Source of the DNA: Epinephelus fuscoguttatus
Lineage: Eukaryota; Chordata; Actinopteri; Perciformes; Serranidae
NCBI RefSeq assembly: GCF_011397635.1
Contig: NC_064773.1
Span: forward strand, 35,808,784 to 35,872,783
Direction: 5' to 3'
Length of the DNA stretch: 64,000 nucleotides
The notes below the pieces were generated by a model. That model saw only the letters and a program-made list of their open reading frames with translations. It searched no databases and was not told where the DNA came from. Of the stretch, positions 10,641 to 23,500 are shown one piece after another (the stretch's first letter is position 1; each line of letters begins with the position of its first letter). The position numbers were made by a program, and so were the translations under genes.

Positions 10641-12710
10641 ACCAATAAATCAATCAGTATACAGTAAACAATATTCAATATCAATTAAAATTAAATCAAG
10701 ACTGAATAAAAATGTGAGTAATTAAAATGCAGAGACACGTTCATGATAAAATGCTAAAAGAAATGGGTTTAAAAATGATGAGGAACAACATTATGAGCTG
10801 TATGTATATGTTTCTCAAAAAACGGCAGGTGGTTATGTACAGCATATGTGTTTGTATATGTAAAGATGGTAAGAGTATAAAGTTTTGTGTTTCTTTCTCT
10901 TCTTTGAACATAGCGGGTTTACAGTGTGTATGTGTGACGACCCACCCGTCTGGCTTCCTATGTTGTTCTGCTGGCTTCCTCTTGCAGGAGCTAACAACTA
11001 GCTGCACCTGCAGTGGGAGTGGCAAAAGGTACAAAAGGGGAGAGTTTAATTTAGTTTAACACATGCTACAGCACTGCATGCCAATGGTGTAAATATCACA
11101 GTGCAACCAGTGAAGAGTGCCACGGCCCAGACACTGACAGGGGCCCATGTACTAAGGTGAAGTTTAGCTGCTCGGAGAAATCAGTGGTGGTCCAGGGCAG
11201 GCTGTTAAGCCCCCTCTCCACCAAGCAGTCCAGAAGGATTCATTTAAGTAAGCATTTTGGGATTTTTGGTTGTGGATGGTACCAATGAAAACATTCCTTA
11301 CCGTCCCCATATTTGGCCCCCCCACTGTTAGGGTACCTATCACACAGATCTGGTACTTAAAGGTGGGCTAGAAACACTGCAGTCTGTTGATTGGTCAGTG
11401 GAGGCCCGGTCACTCTTGCCCGGGGCTGAGGCAGGTTTTGAAGCTTATGTAACCATTATTAACACCGTTGCAAGTCTTACATATTTTAGTAAACTATAAG
11501 TATAAAATAAAAGGATGTTTTGCTGCCTCTCACAGCAGCTGTAGTCTAAGAAAGAAATTACTTGATTCACTGGGTCGACTGCTGGCAACTTTTAAGGTGG
11601 AGCGTTTTACTTGTAATGTTACTCAATGCATGAGTTGATGACATGAATCCATCAACACAGCTTAAATTTCAGCTTTGACCATTCCATTAGTTTTATTGTC
11701 TCTCTCTGATGACATACGCTTTTAGTAATGAGTGGATCTTCAAGCCTTTAGAATATATATATTAATTTCACCCAGATTTATACAAACTGCATTTGTTCTA
11801 ATCCTCATTTGAAAAAAGAAAAAAAAAAGTGTCACAGAGCATCGTTCCTGTGAGCTACGGCAACACGTGTGCTTGCCTGAGAAGGACCAAATGCACAGAT
11901 CTGCTATTTTTAAATATCCCATGGATATTTAAAATATCCATCTGTCCTGTTTTGCTCTGAAAATGTCAGTGTACATCCTCATTCTGTGGAAGATAAATGA
12001 GGTGCATACTTCCATCTATGTCACTGGTGATGAGGAAGTACAGCGAGTGCTGGATGGAGCATTGAGTGACAACAACCTCGCCCACATTTAAAAGTACTGT
12101 TTGCGGTGAAAATGGTAAACAGACCTAGGGTCTAGGTACCATATCTGAAGGGATACTTTTGGTTCCAAAGGTACCATCCTGAAGGGTTTGGAGGAAACGA
12201 GACTTAAAGAGGCAACAGATAGCATTTTTTCCTAAATATATCATTATGAAAATAATGTGGGTTGCACAGGGTAGTGGCCACAGTAAAATCAGACTATCAG
12301 CGTTTACATAGGTTACTTAGTGACTTTGCAATCTTTGTAATAAGCTTCTGCCACCGGTGCTGAAATTTCGCAGAAAAAATCTACTTTACGGCAGGAAACG
12401 CATCATGTATTGCGAAACTGGTCGGTCAGCCAATCAGGGACTGGAGCTGGTCCTTATGAGGAGTTGGGCATGAGATAGTTGAGTCACAAGCACAATGGCA
12501 AACGGACAAAGTTTGGAGACAAGTGAAAAACAGCCTAGCAAAAGAAAACGAGCTCCTCTGTCTGAGGAGGCAAAGAAGAGCAAACAGAGTGATAAAAGAA
12601 GAGGAAAAACAAGAGTAAACCTCAGTCAGGGGCATTGATTGAGGCAGCTCTGTGACCAAAGAGGCCTCAAAACCGATGTCCAGCTAGCTTTCTTTCTAAT
12701 GGATCAGTAA
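10640..12710. other. Unassigned intergenic sequence upstream of plekha5
   Basis: No coding signal. Two GGTACC-rich, gtacct-rich patches (11270-11360 and 12120-12190) look like the ends of an old DNA element, but I could not establish inverted termini. Bases 12490-12620 include lysine-rich noise only. Confidence 0.3.
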
Positions 12711-14096
12711 TAGGGATGTAACGATTACCGATATTACAGTAAATTTCGGTTAGGTTAATTTTTACACCGTAAGAATGACCGTTTATGTTTAAATTAATTG
12801 CATTATCGCGGTGGATTATCAGGATATGTAATAACAGCCTCATTCAAGTCTCGCGATGCAGGCGCTGCGTGAATGCGTAGCATGTGTAAACACAAAGAAT
12901 GAAAACATGGCGGAAGCGGCACTCAGGACATTTCCCCCCCCCAACTAAACGCACAAAGTTTGAGGTCTGGGCGTACTTTGGGTTTCTGAAGAATGCCAAG
13001 GGCAGCTGGTGGAGGACAACTATCCTGTGTGCAGAACATGCAGAAAGAAAGTTACTGTGAAGGGTAGCAACACTACAAATCTGCTGGCTCATCTCTGTGA
13101 CATCATCATCCACAGCTTTACAGCCAATGCAAGTTATGCCATGCAAACGTCAGTTATTGTGTGAGGGACTTCGGTTTTACTGAGATTGTCATAATGTGTA
13201 ACTCTCAACGTATACGGCACATTTGAGCCGTATCTGTCCTCCTAAACGGTGACTAGGTTTTCTGTTTTCGTTTAAGACACTTAGGAGCTAATACTAGCTG
13301 ATTAGCTAATAGCCGTATTATCAGCTATGTTGCTAACATTAAGTGTTTCAAAACGAAACAGAGCTGTAAACACTGAGTGGAGCCGACAGAATATAAACCG
13401 ACGTAACGTAACGCTAATTGAGATCAACTATGACTGAATCACTGTGATTATGGTTATTGTATGGCGAGCTAGAATCGATATAGACGGCCAGTTATGCTTT
13501 CTCGACATAAGCTCAAGGAAACTACATAAAACACTGCCGTGTTAACCTTTGACTGAGAGCATGCACTCCTTTTCTCATACAGGTGATCCTCTGACTCACA
13601 TGCACACTTCTAATGTGTGAATTATTCTGTGTAATGATGACCATTGCCCTTAGGGTTTTTTTGGTTTCTCCTGCACATTTGTGATATCTATTCTATATAT
13701 TGTATGTCTTTTGTTCTACTCTTGCATTGTTTTGTTTTATATATATTTTTCCTCTTGTGCTAATAAATAAATAATTAATATATAAATTGTTTACATATTT
13801 TGCTGACTGTTAAAATGCACCAGACAAATAAGCTTTGCTCCTGTAATGTGTTTACATATTTTGTTAATTTAAAATAAAATTTTCTGTTGCTGTGCCAATC
13901 CCTTGCCCCTTTAATGTGAAAGTTTCGTTTTAATACAAGATTTTGGCTGTTAACATTTTAGTATGATAAGGAAGTTACAAGATTTAGTGAAGTTATTTCA
14001 ATGTATCTTAAAAAAAAAATCACAATATTATCATTTATCGTGATAATTTGGTCACTATAATCGAGATATCAAATTTTCCATATCGTTACATCCCTA
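12711..14096. mobile_element. hAT-like element with terminal inverted repeats and a BED-finger relic
   Basis: The ends are TAGGGATGTAACGAT and ATCGTTACATCCCTA, a 14-15-bp near-perfect inverted repeat typical of fish hAT elements; the inverted match continues outward for TAA. Total length is 1386 bp. No clear 8-bp duplication flanks it. It contains the remains of a BED zinc finger (listed separately), suggesting internal deletion from an autonomous hAT. AT-rich remainder. Confidence 0.6.
12907..13105 (+). pseudogene. BED-type zinc-finger exon of a hAT transposase (frameshifted)
   Basis: The plus strand reads KFEVWAYFGFLKNAKG, then after a one-base shift (~13006-13010) QLVEDNYPVCRTCRKKVTVK and GSNTTNLLAHL. 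This is the BED finger pattern (W.YF, C..C with R.C, TTNL..HL). A probable start (aacatggcggaagcg) lies at ~12905. The rest of a transposase is missing, so this is a truncated, inactive coding remnant inside the 12711-14096 element. Confidence 0.65.
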
Positions 14097-14099
14097 TTA

Positions 14100-14200
14100 G
14101 ATACTGTTAATGTCACGTATTATGCTTCTGTGCATTGATAGCTCTTTTTTAGTCTGTTTCTGCATTATGTTGAGGAGGGCCATGCCTGTATATAAATATA
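14100..14200. repeat. Dispersed repeat family, copy A left part
   Basis: tatgcttctgtgcattgata at ~14119-14139 is nearly the same as 43142-43163. The right part of the same repeat resumes after the Tc1 insertion, at ~15862-15950. Confidence 0.5.
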
Positions 14201-14202
14201 TA

Positions 14203-15834
14203 CAATGGGTACGGAAAGTATTCAGACCCCTTTAAATTTTTCACTCTTTGTTTCATTGCAGCCATTTGCTAAAATCAAAAAAGTTCATTTTATTCCTCAT
14301 GAATGTACACTCAGCACCCCATCTTGACAGAAAAAAACAGAAATGTAGAAATCTTTGCAAATTTATTAAAAAAGAAAAACTGAAATATCACATGGTCATA
14401 AGTATTCAGACCCTTTGCTCAGTATTGAGTAGAAGCACCCTTTTGAGCTAGTACAGCCATGAGTCTTCTTGGGAATGATGCAACAAGTTTTTCACACCTG
14501 GATTTGGGGATCCTCTGCCATTCTTCCTTGCAGATCCTCTCCAGTTCTGTCAGATTGGATGGTGAATGTTGGTGGACAGCCATTTTCAGGTCTCTCCAGA
14601 GATGCTCAATTGGGTTTAGGTCAGGGCTCTGGCTGGGCCAGTCAAGAATGGTCACAGAGTTGTTCCGAAGCCACTCCTTTGTCATTTTAGCTGTGTGCTT
14701 AGGGTCATTGTCTTGTTGGAAGGTGAACCTTCAGCCCAGTCTGAGGTCCTGATTACTTTGGAAGAGGTTTTCTTCCAGGATATCTCTGTACTTGGCCGCA
14801 TTCATCTTTCCTTCAATTGCAACCAGTCGTCCTGTCCCTGCAGCTGAAAAACACCCCATAGCATGATGCTGCCACCACCATGTTTCACTGTTGGGACTGT
14901 ATCGCGCAGGTGATGAGCAGTGCCTGGTTTTCTCCACACATACCGCTTAGAATTAACGCCAAAAAGTTCAATCTTGCTCTCATCAGACCAGAGAATCTTA
15001 TTTCTCATAGTCTGGGAGTCCTTCATGTGTTTTTTGGCAAACTCTATGCGGGCTTTCATATGTCTTGCACTGAGGAGAGGCTTCCGTCGGGCCACTCTGC
15101 CATAAAGCCCCGACTGGGGGAGGGCTGCAGTGATAGTTGACTTTGTGGAACTTTCTCCCATCTCCCTACTGCATCTCTGGAGTTCAGCCACAGTAATCTT
15201 TGGGTTCTTCTTTACCTCTCTCACCAAGGCTCTTCTCCCACGATTGCTCAGTTTGGCTGGACGGCCAGGTCTAGGAAGAGTTCTGGTCGTCCCAAACTTC
15301 TTCCATTTAAGGATTATGGAGGCCACGGTGCTCTTAGGAACCTTGAGTGCTGCAGAAATTCTTTTGTAACCCTGGCCAGATCTGTGCCTTGCCACAATTC
15401 TGTCTCTGAGCTCCTTGGGCAGTTCCTTCGACCTCATGATTCTCATTTGCGCTGACATGCACTGTGAGCTGTAAGGTCTTATATAGACAGGTGTGTGCCT
15501 TTCCTAATCAAGTCCAATCAGTTTAATTAAACACAGCTGGACTCCAATGAAGGAGCAGAACCATCTCAAGGAGGATCAGAAGAAATGGACAGCATGTGAG
15601 TTAAATATGGGTGTCACAGCAAAGGGTCTGAATACTTATGACCATGTGATATTTCAGTTTTTCTTTTTTAATAAATTTGCAAAAATTTCTACATTTCTGT
15701 TTTTTTCTGTCAAGATGGGGTGCTGAGTGTACATTCATGAGGAATAAAATGAACTTTTTTGATTTTAGCAAATGGCTGCAATGAAACAAAGAGTGAAAAA
15801 TTTAAAGGGGTCTGAATACTTTCTGTACCCACTG
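14203..15834 (-). mobile_element. Tc1-like transposon, copy 1 (inactive)
   Basis: The termini are CAATGGGTACGGAAAG on the left and CTTTCTGTACCCACTG on the right, with inverted repeats ~215 bp long, flanked by TA at 14201-14202 and 15835-15836. Length is 1632 bp. It encodes one transposase on the minus strand with two breaks. It is inserted within the dispersed repeat whose right part continues at ~15862. Confidence 0.92.
14419..15458 (-). pseudogene. Tc1 transposase (DD34E type), broken
   Basis: The minus strand encodes a Tc1-family transposase starting near 15446 (MRSKELPKELRDRIV; the upstream Met at 15458 is also possible). The N-terminal paired-like helix-turn-helix (GYKRISAALKVPKSTVASII) is followed by the GRPAKLS linker. 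Then come the catalytic domain with first Asp in WSDESK, the GGGSIMLWG loop, the second Asp in FQQDNDPKHT and the Glu in SPDLNPIEHLW. A frameshift near 14835-14870 moves the frame, and an in-frame TGA follows QDLRLG (~14731). All catalytic residues survive, but the product would stop before the second Asp. Confidence 0.92.
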
Positions 15835-15849
15835 TATATGTATGCAAAA

Positions 15850-17906
15850 AAAAAAGTGGATCAGTTGCTCGCTGCTAAAAATGTGGCCCATCGACATTAT
15901 CTGGTTTTGAAATGCGGCCCAGTTGAAATAGTAATTGAATAGCCCTGCTGTAGTTTGTTTGTTTGTTAGCTATCTAACAACACATCAAAAATAATCATAG
16001 GCCAGTCTTGTTCAGTGAATCAGTTTATCATGTACACTCAACACAAAATATTTAAGATTGAATATATCAACCTGGTTGTTCTATACACACATTTGGTTTA
16101 TTAGTACTATTAAATAAATCTCATTATTTACCCTGAGTTTAAACCCCCTAACTTGGGTTGGAACCAGAAACCCCCTTTTGCTGTGAGGCGACAATGCTAA
16201 CCACTGCACCACCGTGCCACCTATATACTCACCCTATACTCATCTTCATTCCTATTTTATTCTTTTTTCCTGCTATTGCCCATTTTTCAGTTATGTATGA
16301 AACACAACTGGCTGCCACAGATGAGGGGAAAAAGTATGGAAAATGTTACCAATCTCTCCTCATAACTCCAACTGAGACCTTGATATGGTGTTTCTACAAA
16401 TAAAAACCATCATGACACCAGTTGAGACCTTGATATGGCTTTTCTACAAATATCCTAAAAACCAACAAAGTATTTTTACTGAAGTGTTGTTTCACCAGGA
16501 GCCTCAAGAGGAGATTCAGTGTCACAGATTCTCCAAGTCAGTGGAACTCTACTGGAGGGGTGGAGAGCATTCTTCCTTAAGATATTCTCTTACAACTTCT
16601 TTCAATTACAACTGCTCCATTTCAGAAAATTGCTTTTGTTAAATTTACAGATTGTCCTCATCCTCAACCATTGTTGAGGACAAAATCTTGGGACAAGGAG
16701 TTGGGACATAATCTAATTTATTTATTCTTTCCCCAACATTCATTAATGCTGGCAAAATATAATTTAAGATATCAAAATTATTGCTGTTAAACCTTGTAAT
16801 GGGCCAACCTCCCAGTGATTTCATTTTTTCTTAAATACCATACATGATGGATGTCAGAGGTAAGATCTGACAGAGTTGGCAAAAATGTCTATGTTTATTA
16901 TTTTTCACAGCAGTCATAGTAAGTAGCCATTTTGTTTTTTAAAGTTGCTTAGAGTTCTCTCAATGTCAATCAAAATACTCATTTTTAAACTATAATTCTT
17001 ATGTAGTTTGGATTTAGAAGGGCTACACAGTAGACCTGTTATGGTTGAGACACACCTAATAGCAATATTATTTAATGTATTTATCAAAAAATAGAAAGTT
17101 TACCAGTACCTGAGCAGCATTCACACCTTTTTGGAAACCAGGAGGTGAGACAGGAGTCCTTGTGATGTAACTAATCCCCTGTATACTTGACTAAAGGATG
17201 TTTTTGTAGAAATCTGACAGAGTTGACAAAAATCTGAGACAAATCTTTAAAGGGCCAACAATTTCATTTCAAGAAATATATATTTTAAACCAATGATGAT
17301 TCTAGCAGTATTTTTTTTTAACATGGATGTTATCAATATGCACTGTTAACACATTTCTTTAATTCTTTGAAGCTGTGACATGGCATACTTAGAGGTTTAA
17401 AAAATGAAAGCAGAAGAAACTATTTTAGAAATCATATTTATTAATTGTAAATAAATCCTTTAAAAATAACGCTTCTCCTCAGAAATAGGATTTGTGTGTT
17501 GATTAGATATAATTGAAAAGGATTTTTTTTTCTTTTTTGGCAAGACATTAGTCCCAGTTCTCATGAATGGGTGTCCTCTATTGTAATGCAAATGGATACC
17601 AATCTCATGAATAAAATATATTTTATTTGACATGAAATACAACAATTCAACTCATTCAGTATAAAATCCTATATATAATTCCTATTGGCAAATACAAACT
17701 ACTGTTCATGGGATACAACGAATCAATGTGGCAACTGCTATCACACCTTTAGGCTCTGCACATGCATATGATGTTATTGGTCGAAGGTCATTAAGCAGCT
17801 CTCTTATATTCTACATGCATTCCAATATCCCCTTTACTTTGCCTGGCAATCTATTGACCTTTACCATGAACCCACTCCACAAGAGCTTTCTCTTCATTTC
17901 ACTGAA
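15850..17906. other. Repeat copy A right part, then unassigned AT-rich DNA
   Basis: Bases 15862-15950 (gttgctcgctgctaaaaatg...) match 34825-34910 and, less well, 43200-43270. A short tail at 16150-16222 (ctgtgaggcgacaatgctaa...caccaccgtgcc) matches the end of the dispersed repeat at 36430-36465. The remainder to 17906 shows no gene or repeat I can name. Confidence 0.4.
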
Positions 17907-18672
17907 GGCCCTGACACACCAAGCTGACAGTCACTCCTCAGTCAATATCAGGCCGTGTGTGAGCGTCTGTTGCCTTAGTTTTTGCGGTGTGTCCTGTACC
18001 ATTGGTACTTGTCGTCCCTTGCCTGCTTTTTTCTGCCAATTCAGCATGATGAATGAGCATGAATGATGAATCAGCAGTGGAGACGACAGAGCCCATCAGT
18101 GAATGAAATCACTCTGATTGGCAGTTCAGCGCAGAGAAGAGAAACAGAAGTGAGGAAAGTAAACAAAGAGCTATAGTCAAGAGGGCATAGAATCTAAACA
18201 AACTTTTATTAGGTAAGATAAATTTTTTTAGCTGTTGAGCTCCTTAGCAGAAATAGTAGCACACAATACATAGCTTTTGCTCTTTTGATATCTGTTTGTC
18301 TTGTTAATGTGCTAATTGGCTAACAAGTGTAGAGTTCATCCTGTCAGTCTTCCGGTTTGGCACGTTCTAGTTGGCTGTAGTCTTTTTTTAAAGATATTTT
18401 TTTTAGCCATTTTGCCTTTAATGGACAGGACAGGTAAGTGTGAGAGAGAGAGAGGTGGGATGACATGCAGCAAAGGGCCACAAGCTGGATTCGAACGCAG
18501 GCCGCTGCGGCAACAGCCTTGTACATGGGGCGCCTACTCTACCACTAAGCCACCGACACCCGTCAGCTGTAGTCTTTGCGGTGTGTTCATGTGCAACTTT
18601 CTGCCCGAGACACCGGTACAGTCGGCCTATATCGCTGCAAGTTCTTTGATGTCGGTTTGGTGTGTCTGGGCC
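17907..18672. mobile_element. TTAA-type non-autonomous DNA element
   Basis: The left end GGCCCTGACACACCAAGC and the right end TTGGTGTGTCTGGGCC form ~16-bp imperfect terminal inverted repeats. The right flank is TTAA (18673-18676); the left flank is TGAA, one change from TTAA. TTAA targets are used by piggyBac and Kolobok elements. Only ~585 bp are its own because a SINE is nested inside. Confidence 0.6.
18386..18565 (-). mobile_element. tRNA-derived SINE with 12-bp target duplication
   Basis: The minus strand begins with a tRNA-like head: ggtgtcggtggcttagtggt carries the A box and cgttcgaatcc the B box. A (GA/TC)-rich linker and an A/T-rich tail follow. The perfect direct repeat GCTGTAGTCTTT flanks it at 18374-18385 and 18566-18577. 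It lies inside the TTAA element, so it is younger. Confidence 0.8.
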
Positions 18673-18849
18673 TTAACAATCGTAGGTACATGTCATCTAA
18701 CCTTGTTTGAAAGACAAATACTAATTCACATACTACACAGCAAAATCAGCAGTGCTAATCCAACACTTTGAAAGTGTCTATATTGGTCCACACTACATAG
18801 AGTAAAATTCAATCAGGAGAGACGTTTTTATAGTAAAAAGAATATTTAT

Positions 18850-18872
18850 GGACTTCCGGTGACGTCATGAGT
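18850..18872 (+). promoter_or_regulatory. Candidate L1 internal promoter core (ETS + CRE)
   Basis: ACTTCCGG at 18852-18859 and TGACGTCA at 18861-18868 sit directly at the 5' terminus of the L1, where RNA polymerase II must start to preserve the whole element. The function is inferred from the motifs and their position. Confidence 0.5.
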
Positions 18873-18974
18873 AGAACAACAGGTTAGAGACGAAGCTCCG
18901 TCAGAAAAACTTGGAAAACAGTGACAACCATAGATATTTAAGGTCTTCAGATTAGAAACGAGCATCTGAACAAG

Positions 18975-19979
18975 ATGTCCTCCTCCTCGAGGAACAAAGG
19001 AGCTGGAAAGCAGGGAACTTTGAAAGAAACAAGCGATAAAACATCGAGCTCGGACAGCGCTAGCTTAAATGCTACTAGCCACATGATGTGCGAAACCGAG
19101 TCTCTGCTCATAGAGGAAATGAAAAAACTTCGTGAAGAAAATACTCAGGGGCATAAACAAACTACACAGACCCTTGAGCGACTGGAAAAAGCTATGACGG
19201 ACATTAAAGAGCAGCTTGGTGACCATCAGCAGAGGATTTGCGGGCTGGAAGGAAGAGTGAGTGGAGTGGAAGATGCGGGCGCAAGGCAGCATCGCGTGCT
19301 ACGATATCTTCTTCAACGTGATAAACAACTCACAGATGTATGTGACGACCTACAAAACAGGCTGAGAAGAAATAACATTCGAATATTCCAAATACCAGAG
19401 ATGAGTGAGCAAGGTGATGTTGTTGAGTTTGTGAAAGGCTTGCTGCCCAAAGTGCTGAAACTGCCAGCTGACTTGGATATTAAAATCGAAAGAGCACACC
19501 GCGCACTCCAGGTCAGACCGACAAGCCCAGCAGCACCCCCCCGATCGATCATCGTGAGATTTCTGGACGCTGCAGTAAAGGACATTGTTTTGCAACAAGC
19601 ATGGAGTCAAGGACAGGTGATGTTTCAAGACAAGAGGATTTTCTTTGATCAAGATTATTCTCCTGAGCTACAAAAGAAGCGAGTTAAAGTTCATGCAGTC
19701 ATCAAGCAGTTAAAGCAAAAAGGCATTCAGGCAAAGTGCCTTTATCCAGCGCGACTGAAGCTTAAGATGGACTCGGGAGAAAAGACTTTCCCCACGCTGA
19801 CGAGCGCCGCTGACATTCTGAGGGAGTTGGGAGTCCAGGTGCAGTGTGGAGAGAAGGAGCGCATTGAGGAGAGACTGACTGAAGGATGGACCATTAGCGC
19901 AAAGAGGAAGAGAAACAACATGTTGGCAGCATCGGATCTGAACGCCATGATGGAGGAGGAGGAGGAGGACGAAGAATAG
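18975..19979 (+). CDS. L1 ORF1 protein (RNA-binding chaperone), intact
   Basis: 334 codons from an ATG that follows caagatgtcc. The N-terminal ~60 residues are Ser/Lys/Thr-rich. Residues ~45-115 form a heptad-like coiled coil (MKKLREENTQGHKQTTQTLE, then LEKAMTDIKEQL). A segment NRLRRNNIRIFQIPE starts the RRM/transposase_22 region, followed by the C-terminal domain (PRSIIVRFLD..., then YSPELQKKRVKVHAVIKQLK and LKLKMDSGEKTF). The protein ends in an acidic tail. In L1s this trimeric protein coats the RNA in the ribonucleoprotein. No stop or frameshift is seen, in contrast to ORF2. Confidence 0.9.
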   Translation: MSSSSRNKGAGKQGTLKETSDKTSSSDSASLNATSHMMCETESLLIEEMKKLREENTQGHKQTTQTLERLEKAMTDIKEQLGDHQQRICGLEGRVSGVEDAGARQHRVLRYLLQRDKQLTDVCDDLQNRLRRNNIRIFQIPEMSEQGDVVEFVKGLLPKVLKLPADLDIKIERAHRALQVRPTSPAAPPRSIIVRFLDAAVKDIVLQQAWSQGQVMFQDKRIFFDQDYSPELQKKRVKVHAVIKQLKQKGIQAKCLYPARLKLKMDSGEKTFPTLTSAADILRELGVQVQCGEKERIEERLTEGWTISAKRKRNNMLAASDLNAMMEEEEEDEE

Positions 19980-20564
19980 TTTGAACAAGGTATAAGATAT
20001 TTAAAACCACTTTACTGACTGGAGACTCGAGGTTATTAAAGCTACATAGTTGAATATATATGGACAATGATTGTAGGCTGTTAAAGCTTGATAAAAACCC
20101 TTAAGTTGCCACAAAATGTTAAATAATACAAAAGATATATTCTGACGGAAGACTCTTTATGTTTACATGAGTGATTCACACTCACTAAGACCCTTCTTAC
20201 ATGTTAATGTAATATTGGTCATTATTGCTCATTGTGTGCTATCACCCACAGAGAGGTCAGGTCACCACTCTCTGTCCCATTATCACCGGGGGTCAGACAT
20301 AGTTACGGATTATGTTCTGTGTCTGGCTGGAAATGTGGAAGTTCTGTTCTATGTTCTTAATGTTCTCTATGTTCTTAATGTTTTGTTTTACCTGAGACAA
20401 GTGATGAACCTTAGTTTGTTTAGTCCAATATGTTTGGAGCTAATAACAACAAGGAAAGGAGGGGAAGAAAGGGAAAAAGGAGGGAAAGAGAAAAGAGAAG
20501 GAAGGGAAAGAAAAAAAAAAGAAAAAGACAGGGTTGTGTCGCATGAAACAATTAACGTACAGGG

Positions 20565-23500
20565 ATGACATTACTTAATTTAATCACCTATAATGTAAAG
20601 GGAATAAACAGCCCAATTAAAAGAAAAAAGATACTGGGACATTTGAAGAAAATGCACTGTTCTATAGCTTTACTTCAAGAAACACATCTTACAGAAATAG
20701 AACACGAAAAATTAAAAAGGGAGTGGGTGGATCAAGTTTATAGCAGCTCTTATGGAAAATGCAAAAGAGAGGGGTAGCTATATTATTCTGTAGATCTGTG
20801 TATTTTCATTGTGAAAAGGTCTGTCAGGATATAGAGGGCCGCTATGTTATGGTTATAGGGACAATTGCTGGATTTAAAATAACGATTTTGAATGCTTATG
20901 CACCTAATGAGGACTGCCCTTATTTTTTCAAAAAGCTTGCGCATCTGGTAGCAGACAATAGGGAAGGTATTTTTATTATGGGTGGGGACTTTAACTGCGT
21001 ACTGAATAATAAATTAGATAAATTACCAATATCCTCAAAACCTCAAACCAGAATGTCTAAAAGTTTAACAAACATGTTGAAAGAATTAGGGTTAACTGAT
21101 GCGTGGCGCTACTTTCATACAAACAAGAGAGATTTTACCTTTTGGTCACAAGTGCATGGGAGTTATTCACGGCTAGATCACTTTAGTTTCAAAAAAAGAC
21201 ATACACCGGATTAAAAAATGCGTGATTGAATCAATGACCATTTCAGATCATAGCCCAGTCATAATGGCACTCGACTTGGGTGGAGCCATGTATGAAATAT
21301 TGGAGAATTAATGTCTCATTGCTGACAGATGCTAGAATCAGAGAAGAAATAAGGTTGGCTATATCTGAATATTTTGCTCTGAATGATAATGGAACCGTCT
21401 CACCCTCCATTTTGTGGGATGCAGGAAAAGCCACAATAAGGGGAAAAATAATATCTATAGGCTCAAGGTTGAAAAAAGACAGGCTTAAAAAACAAGTGGA
21501 ATTAGAAACTGAAATTAAGAGATTAGAAAGGGAACATAAACAGCATGGGAAACAAGAAGTGCTTGATAAACTTAAAGAAAACAGAACCAAATTGGATGAA
21601 ATATTAACATATAAGGCAGAGGGTGCCCTCAGGTTTATTGATAGAAAATACTACGAACTGGGAAATAAGGCAAGCAGGTTATTATCATTTCAATTACAGA
21701 AGGCACAAGAGTCGGATAGTTCCTAAGATTAAACAACCTTATTCTAATGATGTTAAAACGAGCCCAAAAACAATATCAGATGCCTTTGCTAAATACTTTG
21801 AACAACTATATAAGGGTCAATTACAAGAATCAAAAGGAGAAAAATAAAGGATTTCTTTAAAATCTCAAGTTGGCCAAACTGACCATTGATGAAGCCTCTG
21901 CACTAGTAGAACCAATTAGAGAAGAAGAGATTAAAGAAACAATAGTTAAATTAAAAATAATAAATCACCAGGCATGGATGGATTTTCCGGAGAATATTAT
22001 AAAGTGTTTGTTAATGACCTTACTCCTGTATTATGCAGGCTATATAACTATGCGCTAAATTCTGGAAATCCTCCACAATCATGGTCAGAGGCTATCATTA
22101 CAGTCTTGCACAAGGAAGGAAAAGATCCATCACAGTGTTCTAGTTATCGTCCTATAAGTCTTCTGTGTGTGGACTACAAAATATTAACATCTATTTTGGC
22201 AACGAGAATACAAAAATATATTAAAAAATTAATAAATCCAGATCAGACAGGGTTCATATCAGGTCGCCATGGGACAAATAATATAAGGAGAGTGTTAAAC
22301 TTACAGTCACTTATGGCAAAAGGTGCACAAACGTCAATGCTTCTCAGCTTAGACGCTGAGAAAGCATTTGACCGGGTAGATTGGCAATTTCTAGAACAAA
22401 CACTTATTGAGATGGGATTTGGTGAAAAATTTGCTAGTTGGTTTCGGTTGTTATACAAGAACCCCAAATCGAAAATTAGAGTAAATGGGCATTGCTCGGA
22501 GTTCTTTGATGTAGAGAGAGGAGTAAGACAGGGGGATTCTCTTTCCCCCGTCCTCTTTGCTCTCAGCATTGAGCCTCTGGCGGAGGCCATACGACAGGAT
22601 GCTCGGATTGAGGGGGTTGAGGATGGTGGGGGGAGAACTCACAAAATTTCCCTCTTTGCAGATGATATCCTGCTTTTTATAAAACATCCTAATACTACAA
22701 TACCTCGACTCATGCAGTGCTTGAAAGATTATGGAGATATCTCTGGATATAAAATTAATCAAAATAAATCAGAGGCAATGATGATATCAGGGATGTGGCC
22801 AAGTCAACTTAACGAGATAGTATCATTTCGTTGGTCTAAAGTAGGGTTTAGGTATCTAGGAATTATTATAACATCTCAAACCACAAACCTTTTTGAAGCA
22901 AACTATAATAAGTTAATCAAACAAATAAGGAGTGATCTGACTCGGTGGGAAGTCCTCCCCCTATCTCTGTATGGAAGAGTGGAAACAGTACGGATGAACC
23001 TGCTTCCCCGGCTCCTATTTTTATTTCAGTCCCTACCCATTAAAGTTCCAATTTCCACCTTTAACATGTTAAACAAATTAATCTCTCAATTTATATGGCA
23101 ACACAAGAGACCCAGAATTAGACTTAAAATACTTAATTTGGCTAAGAAAAATGGAGGTCTGGCATTGCCGAATTTGAAATTTTATTACTGGGCAGCTCAG
23201 CTAGCAACGATTGTGGGTTGGATAAGTGGAGACGAGGAGGCAAAGTGGGTTCAAATAGAACAGGGTGAAGTTAAGGGTGCACTGTTATCTATCCTACCCT
23301 TTGTGGATTTGAAGCAAGTCAACAAAATGAAGATTGGAAACGAATGGATAAAACATACTTTAAAGATTTGGGGGGAAGTTAAAAAGATGTTTGGAGATAG
23401 TGGGTCTATCTCTAGAGCTATGCCCATAGTGGGGCAACATTGATTTTCCACCTTCGGTTTCAGATCATGGTTTTAGGAGATGGGCGGCTAAAGGTCTCAC

